Below, one piece after another: positions 1-11,884 of a stretch of DNA of 64,000 nucleotides; position 1 is the stretch's first letter, and every line of letters starts with the position of its first letter. This stretch comes from Bryoerythrophyllum caledonicum (taxonomy: Eukaryota > Streptophyta > Bryopsida > Pottiales > Pottiaceae). Position numbers and translations under genes: made by a program. The notes under the pieces are model-generated. The model did not search any database and was not told the DNA's origin. It worked only from the letters and a program-made list of their open reading frames with translations. Location: assembly GCA_963971425.1 (NCBI GenBank), contig OZ020523.1, positions 19,945,105 through 20,009,104 on the forward strand, given 5' to 3'.

Positions 1-294
1 TCAAAGTTTTTCATGTTAGTTCGGAGTCCTGAGTCCCTTTTGGTGTTGCTGGAACTAGCACTCCGGTCTATACTTGTGACTTTTTTTGCAATCAAACCTG
101 GTTTTTGTTTTGCTTCAAAAAAATAAAATTTAAATTTAAATTTTTTTTTAAAAATAACAGGGGTTGTCCAATATAACCAACATGGTGATTGAATTTCCAT
201 AATTATTCTAAGGTTGAGCAATATTGATACTAGATTGATATAGAAGATGATGTTTTGTAATGTTGATACAGGGTTGTACCTGAAACTCCAACAA
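1..294. other. AT-rich intergenic sequence, no gene seen
   Basis: The stretch has A/T runs around 110-160. No reading frame, splice pattern or repeat end was recognised before the MITE that starts near 295. Confidence 0.5.
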
Positions 295-1250
295 TAAACC
301 CCCAAAGGCCCAAGGTATTTTCACACCAAAAGCACTTAGAAATTGCTCGTCCTAGTGTAATGAGTAATGAGGTCATCAAAACGTTTTATTTCTACATCTA
401 ACCGTAGGATCTCAATCAAGGCTTGTTGATTAACGTCCTCACCAAATTTCATAAATTTTGACCGCACGGATTGAAAGATTATAGTGTTTGAAGTTGAGAA
501 AACCGTACTTTTTCTTCCCTGCGTTGAGTGGATTAACTTTGACTTCACTTGGTGTCAAATTTTTGCACTACACAAGGACTGGACTGTGAAAACATTTCCA
601 TCATGCTGATCATGATTTTATTTCCTATCACAACATTTTTTAGAGGTAGAGAAGGGGTGTAGCGTAATCAAAACAAATGTGCAATGAGTGGAGGTTCAAA
701 ATTGCCAATCCATGTTATATTTTTTTGTGAATTTAATATGTTTTGGAATGATAATCCAAATGGTAAAAATGAGGGCTTAGACTACATCTTGTAGTAGAAA
801 AAATAAAATACAATAAATATGAAGATCTCATAGATTTATGTGGAAAAGAAGTAGATTTTTTGGTACCTTGCCCGACAAAGTGTGACAATGTGTGAAAATA
901 TTTGACTTAGATTATTATGCTATTTTCCACTTAAAACAAGAGATTTTTCTTGAAAACATGAAAGGAAATAATATTATTTGCTAGTATTGAAATCCTCATA
1001 GATAATAGAGTGTCCTAGCAAAAGTTTTTAGAGGTGCCCGACGTGCCCACTCTCCCCGTTTGAAATTCAAAACCCTATAACTTTTTTCAAAGAATGACCG
1101 ATTTAGGAAAAATTTGGACTCACAAGAAGCTCCTAGCAATGTCCATCTACAATAGAAATTCCAAAAAGGAATGTTACAAATTGACACCATAGGAACCTGC
1201 CCAAACCTTCAAGAGTTCCCCAAGGGAACTCTTGGATCTTTAGGGGTTAA
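295..1250 (-). mobile_element. TTAA-MITE copy A, piggyBac-like, non-autonomous
   Basis: The right end reads CTTTAGGGGTTAA (ends 1250) and the left end is a decayed TAAACCCCCAAAGGCCC, so the element carries the family's inverted ends in minus orientation. The body shares the family skeleton: a GGCAGGTTCCTATGG-type block next to the terminal hairpin (AAGAGTTCCC/GGGAACTCTT at 1211-1232), a ...GTAGTGCAAAAATTTGACACC block, and CCGTGCGGTCAAA. No long reading frame is present. About 956 bp. Confidence 0.75.
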
Positions 1251-2150
1251 AAGCAAAGTGAGTTTACAAGATACACTAAGTTGTAGTAAGTATATGGAGG
1301 ATTAAGGTTGTTTACTTACCGGCAAAGCCAACTTCAATTCATCCATCTACTTGGATGATACGGTCGGAAACTGCCAAATTTCCATCAAAAGGCCCAGGGC
1401 GAATTGACCCCCTCACTAGGGAGCGCCGGATGAAGGAGGCGAGCTCGCCCCCCGGACTTCATTTGTTGTTGGGCGCTCGGCCCAGCTCCAACCCCGGCCC
1501 TTCCCCCAACTTGCAACACCTGTGCTATTAGCACCCCGTCTCCATGGAATCCTGTTCACATCCCTTCTTCAATCAGTTGGAGGTCATCAATGAGGTAATG
1601 CTAAACCTATTCTAGTATTTCTAATGATATACAGGGTCCAAGTCCAACAGACTGGGATCAAAGAGCTCTGTGATTCACCCCTCTCTACAGCATCCGTTTC
1701 ACCCACTTCACTAAAGGCCAACGCACATGATGGCTGTGAGGGTTGGGTTGGACGTCCTATTTCTTAGGGTAGGTCCCCCCCCCGTCCAACAAGCCACCAA
1801 ATTTTTACAGCCATGTTGACTTTTCTAGCTCGTTTCTAGGTCCACCATTTTTAGAATTCTCTTTCTATCTCTACTATGCAGAATTCAATAACTAGGAGCA
1901 ACTTTTGGAGGAGCTTGGGGGAGCTTGGAGAAGCTTGAGAGAGCTATGAAGAGCTTGAACTTTGTGGCTTTTTTTCTTGGTATCTTTACTTGTATTTTTT
2001 AACTTCTTTTTTTGTAAATGATAGTACATGTTGTGGGGAGTGTTTCATTATTTTTTTGGACTTCCATTTTGTGTTTATTGTAAGGCTTTTAAGCTTTTTC
2101 CTTTTTAACAATTTCAGTAGTACATTTTTGTTCTATTAGTCTTCTATAGA
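1251..2150. other. Unassigned stretch before Harbinger fragment
   Basis: The DNA is G+C-rich at 1385-1510 and A/T-rich after 1970, with repeated GGAGCTTGG-type words near 1900-1950. No coding frame longer than about 60 codons is convincing. It may be the 5' part of the degraded Harbinger element that follows. Confidence 0.35.
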
Positions 2151-2760
2151 GCCCTCTTTTTGTGCTCAAGTTGTGTTCATATGGATGGTGCTCTCTATGG
2201 CTATGAGAAACTTCTTGAGTTACAAATCAAGCGCTTGAGAGGTATTGAATTTTGGTGGTGGGACTTCAATGGGGTTTCATTTTGTTGCATTGCTCTTGTT
2301 GCTTGGCTAGAGAAAGAAACCCAATCCTCCTTGGTTGTTTTGGGTGGAACCTAGGCAATCAACACATTGGAACTTTGTGGAAAGAGTAGTGTGGAGAACA
2401 AGTAATGAAATGCACCACAACATATTCAAGAAGTTTTATAGGATGGATTTTGGTGCATTTGAAAATTTGTTGTACATGTTGACTCTTTTTTTGAGAAGTA
2501 TGTATGTCAATCAAGTGAGGCCACAAATGGAAATTAAAAAATTGTGGCATGTGTAATTTATAGATTTGCACATGGTCATAGTCCAGAACACATGGCAGAT
2601 CAATTTAAGATTGGAGCTTCACCTTCTCCTCCTAGTACGTTGACTTCATCTTGTTCCACTTGTCACACATTTGTTGCCAGGTTCTTTGAGGCTCCTCTGG
2701 AAACTGTGTGTTCAAGTGGTTCGCAAATGACTCCTAATTCGCTTTCTTGAAGGGCTTGTG
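2150..2760 (+). pseudogene. PIF/Harbinger transposase N-terminal fragment
   Basis: Adjacent + frames read ...WVEPRQSTHWNFVERV..., ...IFKKFYRMDFGAFENLLYML..., and YRFAHGHSPEHMADQFKIG. This is the spacing of the N-terminal helix-turn-helix region of Harbinger (HARBI1/DDE_Tnp_4) transposases: 'MS/MDxxxFexLl', then 'yRLAhGxSyehlAxxFgvG'. It is split between frames, and the downstream DDE catalytic half is not seen. It is a DNA-transposon relic. The family call rests on pattern recognition of these motifs. Confidence 0.55.
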
Positions 2761-3400
2761 ATTGTACTCCCAATATTTTTCCTCACACAAGTCCACAAGA
2801 AACCTCACAATTCCCTCTGTTCATTCGCTCTTCAAATTTGAAATACCAAGAATCCCTTGAGAACTATCACCCCCTTCATCAAGCATTAAAGCTATCAAAT
2901 CCCCCTGTGGAGCTTCCATAATATCACCCCAAAAATCAAAACCCTAACTCACTTAAGGGAAGCTAGAAACAAGCCAAGTGGAGAGAGACAAAAGGAGAGA
3001 GACGAGTATACTTGCGTGGTGACTTCCTGACATGTGTAATTTTGGCTTGGCTGATTAACCACAGGGAAAAAACTTGAGGTAAACAGTCCGTGAGGGCTCA
3101 GGTCGCGCAAAATATTAGCTCTCGGCCGTGAGGGCTAGCGAGAGCAAACCCGCATTTCTGCGCCCTCACATTTGATGCCGCAAGCTCGTCATTTGCCTCA
3201 TGTGCGCGGGCCGAATGTCTTTGTTGTGGGTCGTGATCATGGCAGGCCTTCGTCCTGTCAAAAGCTCCAGAAGAAGTATACCTGTAGGAACCAGACACGA
3301 AGTATCACACTCTCAAATTTGACAGACGTTATGATATGAAGGGGACAATTGAATTTAGCTATCTACAGAGCAAAAATTCACATTCTAAGCTGTGGGTAAA
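2760..3400. other. Unassigned stretch, partly G+C-rich
   Basis: The segment 3080-3260 is markedly G+C-rich (CTCGGCCGTGAGGGC, GTGCGCGGGCCG) against an AT-rich background. A minus frame of 66 codons covers it, but I recognise no domain. Nothing else is supported. Confidence 0.35.
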
Positions 3401-3599
3401 TGATGGAAGAATCTCCAAATTCAACGTCATTACGGTAGAGAGCTTATTATTTTGCTATCATGCGACCAAATCAATGTGTTGATGAAGAACAATACTGAAA
3501 CTCAACACATCCGCTACTCTTGTAAGTTGTCCAGCGTTGCTAGTTTCGGGTGAAATGTATCCTACTGATCCTCCAGGAGTCGAAGAGCACAAAGAATCT

Positions 3600-4010
3600 G
3601 TTAATGATGCTTTGAATCAATCTAAGCCGAAGTTAGAAATGTGGGTTTCAAAATCTGCATCAAAGTTTACGTTATTGGGCTTGACATGTCCATGGATGAT
3701 TGGAGGATCACATTGTGTTTGAAGAAATGACAGCCCACGTGCAACTCCAAGAGCAATTAAATGTCTCATCGGCCATTTCAAAGCATGGCCCTCATGTTGT
3801 GAGGCTTCTTGAAGCAACGAGGCAAGACTTTCATTTGGCATGTAGCCACATATTAACAAGTCAAATATCCCCGTGCACGTAGTAACCTTCAAAGCTGTCA
3901 AGTTCTGGTGCCTAACTCTTTCCAACATTTCAATCTTTGCCTCAAAAAGGTCCTCTATTTGACCATCTAGAAGCCTTTCTACTATTAGAACCGTACCGTC
4001 TTGATATATT
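3600..4010 (-). pseudogene. Receptor-like kinase (LRR-RLK type) kinase-domain fragment
   Basis: Read on the minus strand, 4010 to 3617 gives the middle of a plant RLK kinase domain: LERVRHQNLTALKV (alpha-C/beta-4 region), YMPNESLASLLQEASQ, RHLIALGVARGLSFL, then the catalytic-loop equivalent IIHGHVKPNNVNFD and SNFGLD. Subdomain VIb normally has HGDVKPxN and subdomain VII DFG; here the catalytic Asp is His and DFG is NFG, so the copy could not be an active kinase. Upstream sequence adds VERLLDGQIEDLFEAKIE. LRRs, transmembrane segment and C-lobe end are absent. It lies next to a carbonic anhydrase pseudogene on the same strand. Confidence 0.8.
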
Positions 4011-5250
4011 AAACAAAGTAGTTAAGTCAAACACAAACGTACTCTCGCATCATAAACATAAACCTCTATTGAATAAACTTGAATTTAGCATGATCTAAAG
4101 CAAGTCCTAGTTTGTATACCGTAGATCCCCTCAAGCAATCGTACAATGTGGAGGCAATAGAGAGGAAATATTATTACCTTCAAAATTGCCTTGAAAACTA
4201 TGACATGTCGATTTTTGAGCACGGTGGAGTGGTGAGGGAACCCATGTAACACCTATGGGCCCTTTTGTGGACAACATGTTGATAGGGTCAATAGGGTACT
4301 CTTCCTTGGACCTAGGAGCATATGTTGGGAGCTTGCAAAGAACTACACAAATCCCACATTAGCTTATTAGTTCAAGTCAAATTCTTAATGTATCAAGGAC
4401 TTCGCATGTTAATGCTTCAGAGGATATTCAGACTAGGTGAACATATGTACCTCGGCCAGGAAAGAACTCTCTTCTCCAAGGGTAAAGAGCTAGCCAATCA
4501 CTACAAGCTTCTCAGTGTCCAATTTGAAAACCAAATGAAGCTCCAATAGAAACCTGCAAAAGGTTTTACACAAAAATATTAAACGTAGGGTTGTCTCGAT
4601 GGGCATGCGACCGTCTACCTCCAACAGTTCTCCTTGCTCGTTAGGGCCAACTAAAGGCCCTCGTTAATAGATTTTATCTACAACAAATCATATGTATCTA
4701 CGAATGAACAATTGAGTCGTAACTCTTATTCCAATCGGTGCAATATGCACTCATCAAACATCCTGAACATCCTGAATATTCTAATCTATGATCACTACAT
4801 AATGTTCTACTCGCTACACATGAGAACTTGAAATAGTTAATCTGCTACTCACTCCGCAACTACTCTTAAGCGCAAAGCACTAACGCAAACATCCTGACTT
4901 CTCTCCTCTTCTACTACTGTACAAAAAACAATTATGCAAGATAACTAGAGAGCACGTAAAGCCAGAGTACTAATAGACGTTCTCACGTCCGAGGTAACAG
5001 ACTTCGTCAAGACTAACAGAGTTCATTCAAATAATTGCATGTATCCATTCCGTACATCCATCACTCATCTGTTTATGAAGACAACCTTGATTATACAAGT
5101 ACAAGTCTAGGATAGTTCTCGGCTGAAATCTAGGTAATACACATGCGATGATATCATTGTGGTACTAGGGCAGTGTGAGTTCCTCTTAAGGATGCCTGCA
5201 TTAATTGACTTTAATATTCCACAATAACAATAGAATCCACGTCAACAACT

Positions 5251-5479
5251 ACATTGATTTTGATGTTTAGTGTCATAGGCAAAAAATGACTTGTTAATGC
5301 TATAGGTTTTTACTTCTGATATAAATTTTTACTAAGAGCACAACAATCTATACTACTCAAAGAGGGGGATCATAGTGGACATGGTTGGGTAAAAATATTC
5401 ATCAAGAGAGAAAACTTATAGAATTTACAAGTCATTTACTGCCCATGACTCTAAACATCAAAATCAGTGTAGTGGGCTC
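5251..5479. mobile_element. Short foldback MITE (about 230 bp, about 60-bp TIRs)
   Basis: The left end CTACATTGATTTTGATGTTTA continues as ...AGTGTCATAGGCAAAAAATG. It is matched in inverse by the right end (reverse complement CTACACTGATTTTGATGTTTA, then AGAGTCATGGGCAGTAAATG). The arms are about 85% alike and the centre is AT-rich. It sits inside the carbonic anhydrase pseudogene, so it is younger than that duplication. Superfamily is not assignable because no clear target duplication was seen. Confidence 0.6.
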
Positions 5480-5494
5480 TGATTTCAACATCAC

Positions 5495-6419
5495 TTAACC
5501 CCTAAGTTTCCAAGAGTCTCCTTGGAGGACTCTAGAAGGTTTGGGCAGGTTCCTATGGTGTAATTTTATACCAATTTTCTTTGATATTTTAATGTAGATG
5601 GACAATACTAAAAGCTTTGTATGAGACCAATTTCTTCCTAAATCCGACATTTAATGAAAAAGTTATAGGGTTTTGAAGTTCAAATGGGGAGAGCGGGCAC
5701 GTCGGGCAACTCCAAAAACTTTTACCAGAGCACTCTATTGAATGTGAGTTTTTCAATTCTACCAAGCAAATTTTTTTCCTTTCAAATTATCAAAAAAATC
5801 TCTTGTCTTTTGTGAAAAAAGCATATAAATCCAAGTCAAACATTTTCACATATTGTTGCACATTGTCCGGCAAGGTACCCAAAAAACTTCTTCTTTTCCA
5901 CATAAAACTTTGAGATCATCATATTTTTTACTTTTTATTATGTGGTGTAAACCTTCTTATTGACCATTCGGATTCTCATTCTAAAACATACTAAGTTCAC
6001 AAAAAAATATAACACAAATTGACAATTTTTGAACCTCCACTCCTTGCACAGTTTTTTTGAATATGCTACACCGTTTTTCTACCTCTTAAAATTGGAGTAC
6101 ACGGAACTAATATCATGTTTAACATGACGGAAATGAATTTAGACCTTGTGTAGTGCAAAAATTTGACACCAAGTGAAGTCAAAGTCTACGCAGGGTAGAA
6201 AATGGACCCCTTTCTCTACTTCAAACACTATAATATTACAATCCGTGCGGTCAAACTTTATGAAATTATTTATTGTAAGTTACTTAATAAGTCTTAATTG
6301 AGATCCTCCGATTAAAACTAGAAGTTAAGGTTTTTTGTTTCGTCCTTACTCATTGCACCAAAACCAAGTAATTTTGAAGTGTTTTAGGTGTGAAATTGTC
6401 AAAGAAATTTAGGGGTTAA
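5495..6419 (+). mobile_element. TTAA-MITE copy B
   Basis: The copy is full length: TTAACCCCTAAG at 5495 and TTTAGGGGTTAA ending 6419. Both outermost TTAA tetramers are intact, as expected for a TTAA target duplication. The terminal hairpin AAGAGTCTCC/GGAGGACTCT follows the left end. No protein is encoded. It is inserted in the carbonic anhydrase pseudogene, directly beside the 5251-5479 MITE, and GAAATCAG occurs on both flanks. Confidence 0.8.
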
Positions 6420-6635
6420 TAACTGATTTCAAGAACACAATGTATAACTACTGAAGTTATACACACCCAGTTTCCAGTAATGTGATGGATTTTTACTGGA
6501 ATTCTTGTATTTATTATCACTAAATATACTACCGTGATCTCATGGTAAACATATCAGTTGTTTAAAAGAAGATAGTAAAAAATTATTCATTCCTTCGATT
6601 AAAACATTGGAAATTTTGGCAACAAAACTCAAATT

Positions 6636-7552
6636 GAGTTTTCCTGAAAGTCACCAAAATACACTAGATAGGTACCCCAAATCTTAGGGTCTTATGTTAG
6701 TAACCGGGACCACATGCACATGGTGTCTTGCCTTGGAAAAGGTTTGGGGGAACTATTGGTCAACCCTGTGAGAACTTAGGGTACTATGGGGGAGCTTTAG
6801 CTTGCATGGGGTAGGGCCCAAGAACATTGATTGCAAAGCATTTCGTTGGTGCAGAAAAAGGCAATATGAAATTTCCACATACTCTCTTTCTTTCCGTTTA
6901 TACATCTCATACTCTCTGGCATCATATTCCTCCTGACTTGTCCATTCGGGAAGCACTTTCAGGAAAACTCTATTGGCGGACAAACATGTCCATCAAGAGA
7001 TTTCCAAACTATGCCAAACTCAGTGAAATGCTGTCAAAGTTCTCAATTTGCCAATTTAGATAGCTTCATGCCCACCATGATAGAGTTTTCCTGAAAGTCA
7101 AAATTTCCCAAGGTGGCTGCCCTGTGTCAGGCAAAAAGAGAGGGTGCAGCACAATGTGCGGGCCTTGTGTCTTTTTCTAAACACAAACTCGGTATGCCAT
7201 CTATAAGTGGAAATTTTTGCAAGGTAAAAATTCTCACCTTGCATATTTCCCGGACCATTGGCTGGCATTCCTTGAATAGTTCTAGAGTCTCCTCAAGCTC
7301 CACCTTGCTCTTTCAATAGTACTACACCTATCCTCAAGCCTAGGCCCCACATGCACATGTGCATGATTTACTATTCACTATTCACTATTCACCATTCACT
7401 ATTGTACTCTAAATTCAACCGGACATCCCCTGATCCACTCAATCTTTTTGGTTCCTCAATTTTGGCACTCCACATTCAGGGCAACTAGTAAAATTCAGGA
7501 TGTAGGATCTACCTGTGGGTCTCCATGCCTAGTATTTTCAGGAAAACTCTAA
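6636..7552. mobile_element. Pair of MITE-like elements with GAGTTTTCCTGAAAG ends
   Basis: The 15-mer GAGTTTTCCTGAAAG occurs at 6636 (+) and 7083 (+). Its complement occurs at 6956-6970 and, with one change, 7535-7549, giving two head-to-head pairs (about 335 bp and 467 bp) separated by about 110 bp. TA flanks three of the four outer ends, as in TA-target elements. The whole block interrupts the carbonic anhydrase pseudogene. Small frames inside are not recognisable. Confidence 0.45.
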
Positions 7553-8699
7553 TGAGATCGTGAGTTTTAAAACACACTACATCGAATAATGCATATATAA
7601 TAGCACCTTCTAGTACCAGGTTTGTACAAAACTGTAGTCTGTCGAGAAGCCAATTCTGAACATTTCAAGTTTATAATATCATTTCGTATCCTAAACATGT
7701 GGTATTATGTAGATGTAACAGGGCCAGGGATTAACGTTTGGACTCATCAGTACGTACTCTGTTTCTTCAAGTCATGATTCGTATCCACAACTTAAAAGGG
7801 TCAACACGAGAGTTCATGGAGCCTCCCAGAATTTGTGACTCTCAATGATAAAACTCTAGTTCGAATATTTGTACTAGAAATCTGAGTAGGCCTGTGGAGT
7901 ACGGACGTTCACGGACAGATTTAATATAATCGTCTTAGAGTACTTTCGGAATCTGTGTCGGTGAAGAGTCATGAAAGTTTGATGTTTATTGAAGTGGCTG
8001 TAAGGTTCCACAATATGATAACCTCGGAGTGCACATGATGACTCGATTTCTAGTCTTACCCTCTTCAGCTTCAGTGAAGCTGCTGGAGACCAACACCAGG
8101 GACGTGACCTTAATCGCCAGAACATGAGATCATGACTTCATGTTTGCGCGTGAACTTGAAGACTGAAAAATCTTCACCTGCAAGAAACGATCGACAATAT
8201 ATCATTCACATGTACCAAGACTCAGAGCTAGCTCAAAGTAGAAACTACTGAACCTCCAACTTGGACACACATTAGTAGAGATTCGCCTTTCATGACTACA
8301 ACCATGGAAGAGGAGCGCAGGGAAACTAGCTAGACTATCGTACCTGAGAGGCTGACTTGATGTGCAACCTATGATGTGGCGTCTGCACGGAAGATCGAGG
8401 GCGGCATATTATTCGTTAAGCACAGAATAGTTATCGCGTGCCAGGACTTGTTCGACCATGAAAATTGCACCAAAAATTTATAATTTGTGTCCATTGACTT
8501 TATAATTACTCAAAGTTATACAATGCTGAAAACCTGTTACCTCAAGCGTGTGAATAAGCTATACAACGTGAGTTACTATGCTTGGGGTTTAAAAACCCAC
8601 TTTGGATATCATGCTAGAGCTTGGGTATATAAATAGTAAAATCACACGAATTAGAATTTTTGGTTTACTAATCATTCAAGAGATAATCAACTCACTACA

Positions 8700-10570
8700 T
8701 CGATTACCATACTAACTATTCATCCAATGACAGAACTTTTGGCACGTATAATGAATTTTTTCAGCAATAGGTATAGATACCACTAATGTAAGGAGCCCTT
8801 CCTTCACTACGACAAATTGGGCTCTTGTTGACACTACTTATTTGACAGTTTTGGTGAAATGTAGAAAAAAATGTCAAAAACTTGTGCATACTACAAGAAA
8901 GTGTCGAAAACTAGTGAATATTACAAGCAAGTGTAAAAAAAAGTGTCGGAAAGGTCGAGCGATGGCGGGTGTGAGCTGTGAGCGGGGCATGGCGGGCTAC
9001 GGGGAGCAACAATTGGAGGTGAGGTGCGCGAGGTTAGGGTTTGGTGTTTGGGTTTGTGGGACAAGCAGGTCGAGGCCAGCACTGGAGTCGAAGAGACAGA
9101 GCTGAAGGCGAAGATCGGGTTTCAGAAGACGCCTGCCGCTACAAGTCACATGAGTGAGGTATGTTTCGAATTGTTTCTCACGTTGATCCATGATGTTGTA
9201 ATGAATGGGAGCTATTGCTAATGTTTTGCGGCTTTCGGAGAGTAGCTGGAGGTGCGTTGATTTGTATGTTCTTTCGTTTCCTCTGGAGTGAGAGAGAGAG
9301 TGAATTTGTGTTTGGATGCAGGAAATTAAATTCAGAATGCATTCGACATTGCTGTTACGAACTTGCGATGCTCTGAATTTGAAAGTTTTGTTTTTTCTGG
9401 TTATCAAGCAAGATTCTATTAGAGGGACTTGGAGTTGCTTCTGTTGAGTCTCTTATCGATCCTGAATCTCACCTCATCTCAATTCGGTAGCTTCTTTCTG
9501 ATTCAAGAGAGCTGTCTGGCATCGCGTCTGTGTCGCATTGCTTGGGCAAGGATTACCATGATAACTAATGCAGGACAACTCATGATAATTAATCGAGGTG
9601 TAGCTCATGTGTATGGAGGGATGATCTGTTTGATGCACATTTTGCTTCAGGTGTAGGTGATTGAGTATGAACTAAGACCAATAATAGATGACTTTGAGGT
9701 CAAATTGTTATTAAAAAGTGTTCAAAGTTTTAGGGTTTAGGGTTATTCAATTTTCAAATCAAGTGACTTCACAACTGGACATTAAGTATTATCATCATCA
9801 CATGAACTGCACCTAAGATAGGCTAAGATAAGCCTTGGTTGTTGATGTTCATAATTCCATGCGAGCAGCAAGTAAGAGTATTGTGCGCATCATTGATACA
9901 ATTAGATGAGTTTTTAACCTAGAGACACCATGATGTGCAAGTTATGCTGGCATATTGTTTCAGCCATATTGTAAAAGCTTTTGCAAGGTTTTACATGATG
10001 ATACTTGGTTTGTTTTTGATGCCATCCTCAGGTGTGCCACATTTTGATGGGATCCATATGTACTGTACATTCCATATGATGCTCCCCACTGATGTTGTTG
10101 TGACTTCACTGCATGATGGGCACACGAGATGTGAAAGGCAAGCATTCCGGGATCTGTCTTCCACAGTTGGAATTCAATCACACAGAGGAACAAGAAGGTA
10201 GGTTTCTGTGCACCATCTTCCATTTTTTCCCCCTCTACTTGATATGATGCTAGCATTTTTTTGCAACTATGTGGAATAAATTTGATGAGTGTTTTGAACG
10301 ACAAGGACTCTAGGATAATCATGTTCTTGAAGCTTTTGAGCATTGGTGTGGGCCGGTGGTATTTTTTCAAATCATTTGATTGTTAATTTGATCTAGGGTT
10401 TTGTTGCCCTTATTTGTTGTACATGTATTCAATTTATTGAGATGTGCAAGAGCTTGGGTTTTTGATTTTGCTATGTTAATAATGGAGCTTCAAACTCTAG
10501 AATGTTATGTGCAATTATATTTTAGGCATAATTTTACGGGAGTTGTCTGGGAGCAACATGTGTTTCTTGA
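8700..10570. other. Unassigned; possible fragment of an unknown 5' gene end near 8.95-9.2 kb
   Basis: A G+C-rich island (8955-9160) contains ATGGCGGGTGTGAGC and a donor-like GAG|GTGAGG. 8870-8955 has two loose repeats of an ACAAGxAAGTGT word. Later open stretches (9429-9656, 9935-10201, minus 9960-10370) show no domain or consistent splicing. I see no supported gene. Confidence 0.3.
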
Positions 10571-10579
10571 AGTTTCAAC

Positions 10580-10800
10580 TTCATATCCAAAGGTGGGTAT
10601 CCTAGGTCATTGTTTGTTTTTTTTTTTAAATCCTTTTTTTTTTAAAATAAAAAAATAAAAAAAATAGTTGTGTCTTTTGAGACCCACCATCAGATTCGAA
10701 GGTGGGTCTCCTACGTCAATTTTTTTAATTTTTTTTAAAATTGAAAAGAAATTGTTACCTTTGAGATCCACCTTCGGCTCCAAAGGTGGGTCTCAAGTGT
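10580..10800. repeat. Three tandem hairpins with GGTGGGTCTC stems
   Basis: GAGACCCACC...GGTGGGTCTC (10679-10710), GAGATCCACC...GGTGGGTCTC (about 10762-10793) and a decayed unit ending AAGGTGGGTATCC (about 10587-10605) are spaced by T/A-rich runs. Each unit can fold as a 10-bp stem with a 12-base loop. Confidence 0.6.
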
Positions 10801-11880
10801 CATATAAAATTATAAAACTGATAAATATAGGAGTCTAGTAGGAGAAGAGTAGACCACGTGGAGAAGATATTGCATGACAATGGAGACCATAATCACAAGC
10901 AAAGACAAACGACTACATGGGCACGTTGTTGCCCTGTTGAGGCTCCTCTCTGACTTTTAATAAAGTGCCCTTCAAGAATTGAAACAGACCCCATAATGAA
11001 GATTCCACATTGAAGACTTTTGCAAAAATGGCACAAGACTCGGTGATAGATTATTACAAGATCAGCCTCCAATACCTCTAGGCTTGGAGTCTCGGCACGT
11101 CCTGCTTCGATGTCCATCCCGATGTAAGAGTTGTCCCTAACAGTTTGAGTGACCACCACTTACAAAAGCCACCCAAGGTTGATGAGAATCTTGCCGATGA
11201 AGTGAACTCTAAAACCTAAATTAGAGACCCGTATAATGAACACTACTAACCATAACTTGGTATGTAGTTTCTCAACTCAATAGACAACTCTCATCAATGG
11301 AATTTCAACGCAACTTGCTCAACTCTCAGAACTCATTACTCACCTGAGAATTAGAATCACGTGCAACCAAATCTTGAGCATTTGCAGTAAACCACTCTAC
11401 TAAATTACCAAACGACTTGCCGCAGTGAGCTCAGAGTTGAACAATTGTCTCGCACCACTCTGCACTCAATTCTCTAGATCCGAATAAAAACACGAACTCT
11501 CTAACGGACAGTCATGCATAGAGTGACATTCACATAGTCAAGCACTCAAGCTCTCTCAAGAACTCACTTACGAGCATTCATATAGAGTTCTTCTACACAC
11601 AGTCACCCACCCACCTCAACTCACGAGCACTCAGTTTGAGTTCCTCATACATAGATGTACTTTCTGATGGGCACTTGGACGCAAGGTTGTGTGACTGCTT
11701 GACTTGGGCGTAAGGTTACGTGGCACTAATCTAAAAGTGCGGGAGGTACTAGCATTGGAATAAGTCGGTTTCCAGTTGCAGCAGCGTGGAGCTTTTTCAT
11801 TGCGAAGAAAGTTCCAAGTGTTTATGGACATGCCCCTACTGTGTTTGCACTTCCTCGTTCTTTCAAACCCAACTACTTAC
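10800..11880. other. Unassigned stretch upstream of SWIM relic
   Basis: Contains a CACTCA/CTCTCAAG-rich tract (11440-11650). No convincing coding exon or repeat end. It may include decayed upstream parts of the SWIM-domain relic that follows. Confidence 0.3.
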
Positions 11881-11884
11881 GACA

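Larger units (their letters stand above)
4200..8700 (-). pseudogene. Alpha-carbonic anhydrase pseudogene, inverted copy of 59.6-62.3 kb
   Basis: Read on the minus strand this tract tracks the intact gene at 60313-63131 from its promoter into exon 5. The promoter/5' leader is at about 8700-8160. The exon 1 equivalent is at about 8140-8055 (ACGCGCAAACATGAAGTCAT). Intron 1 runs to about 7720, intron 2 about 7715-7555, intron 3 about 5200-4580, the exon 4 equivalent about 4560-4440, and the exon 5 equivalent ends near 4204 (ACCACTCCACCGTGCTC). Exons 2 and 3 are missing, exons 6-7 are not found, and the TATA-box segment of the intact gene is absent. Introns and promoter are retained, so it arose by DNA duplication, not retrocopying. 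Three younger elements interrupt it: 5251-5479, 5495-6419 and about 6636-7552. Confidence 0.85.

Noticed and set aside
4322-4549. 75-codon + ORF
   Set aside because: It is the antisense shadow of the exon 4-5 part of the carbonic anhydrase pseudogene.
9960-10370. 136-codon minus ORF
   Set aside because: No recognisable domain, no start or splice support, ordinary composition.
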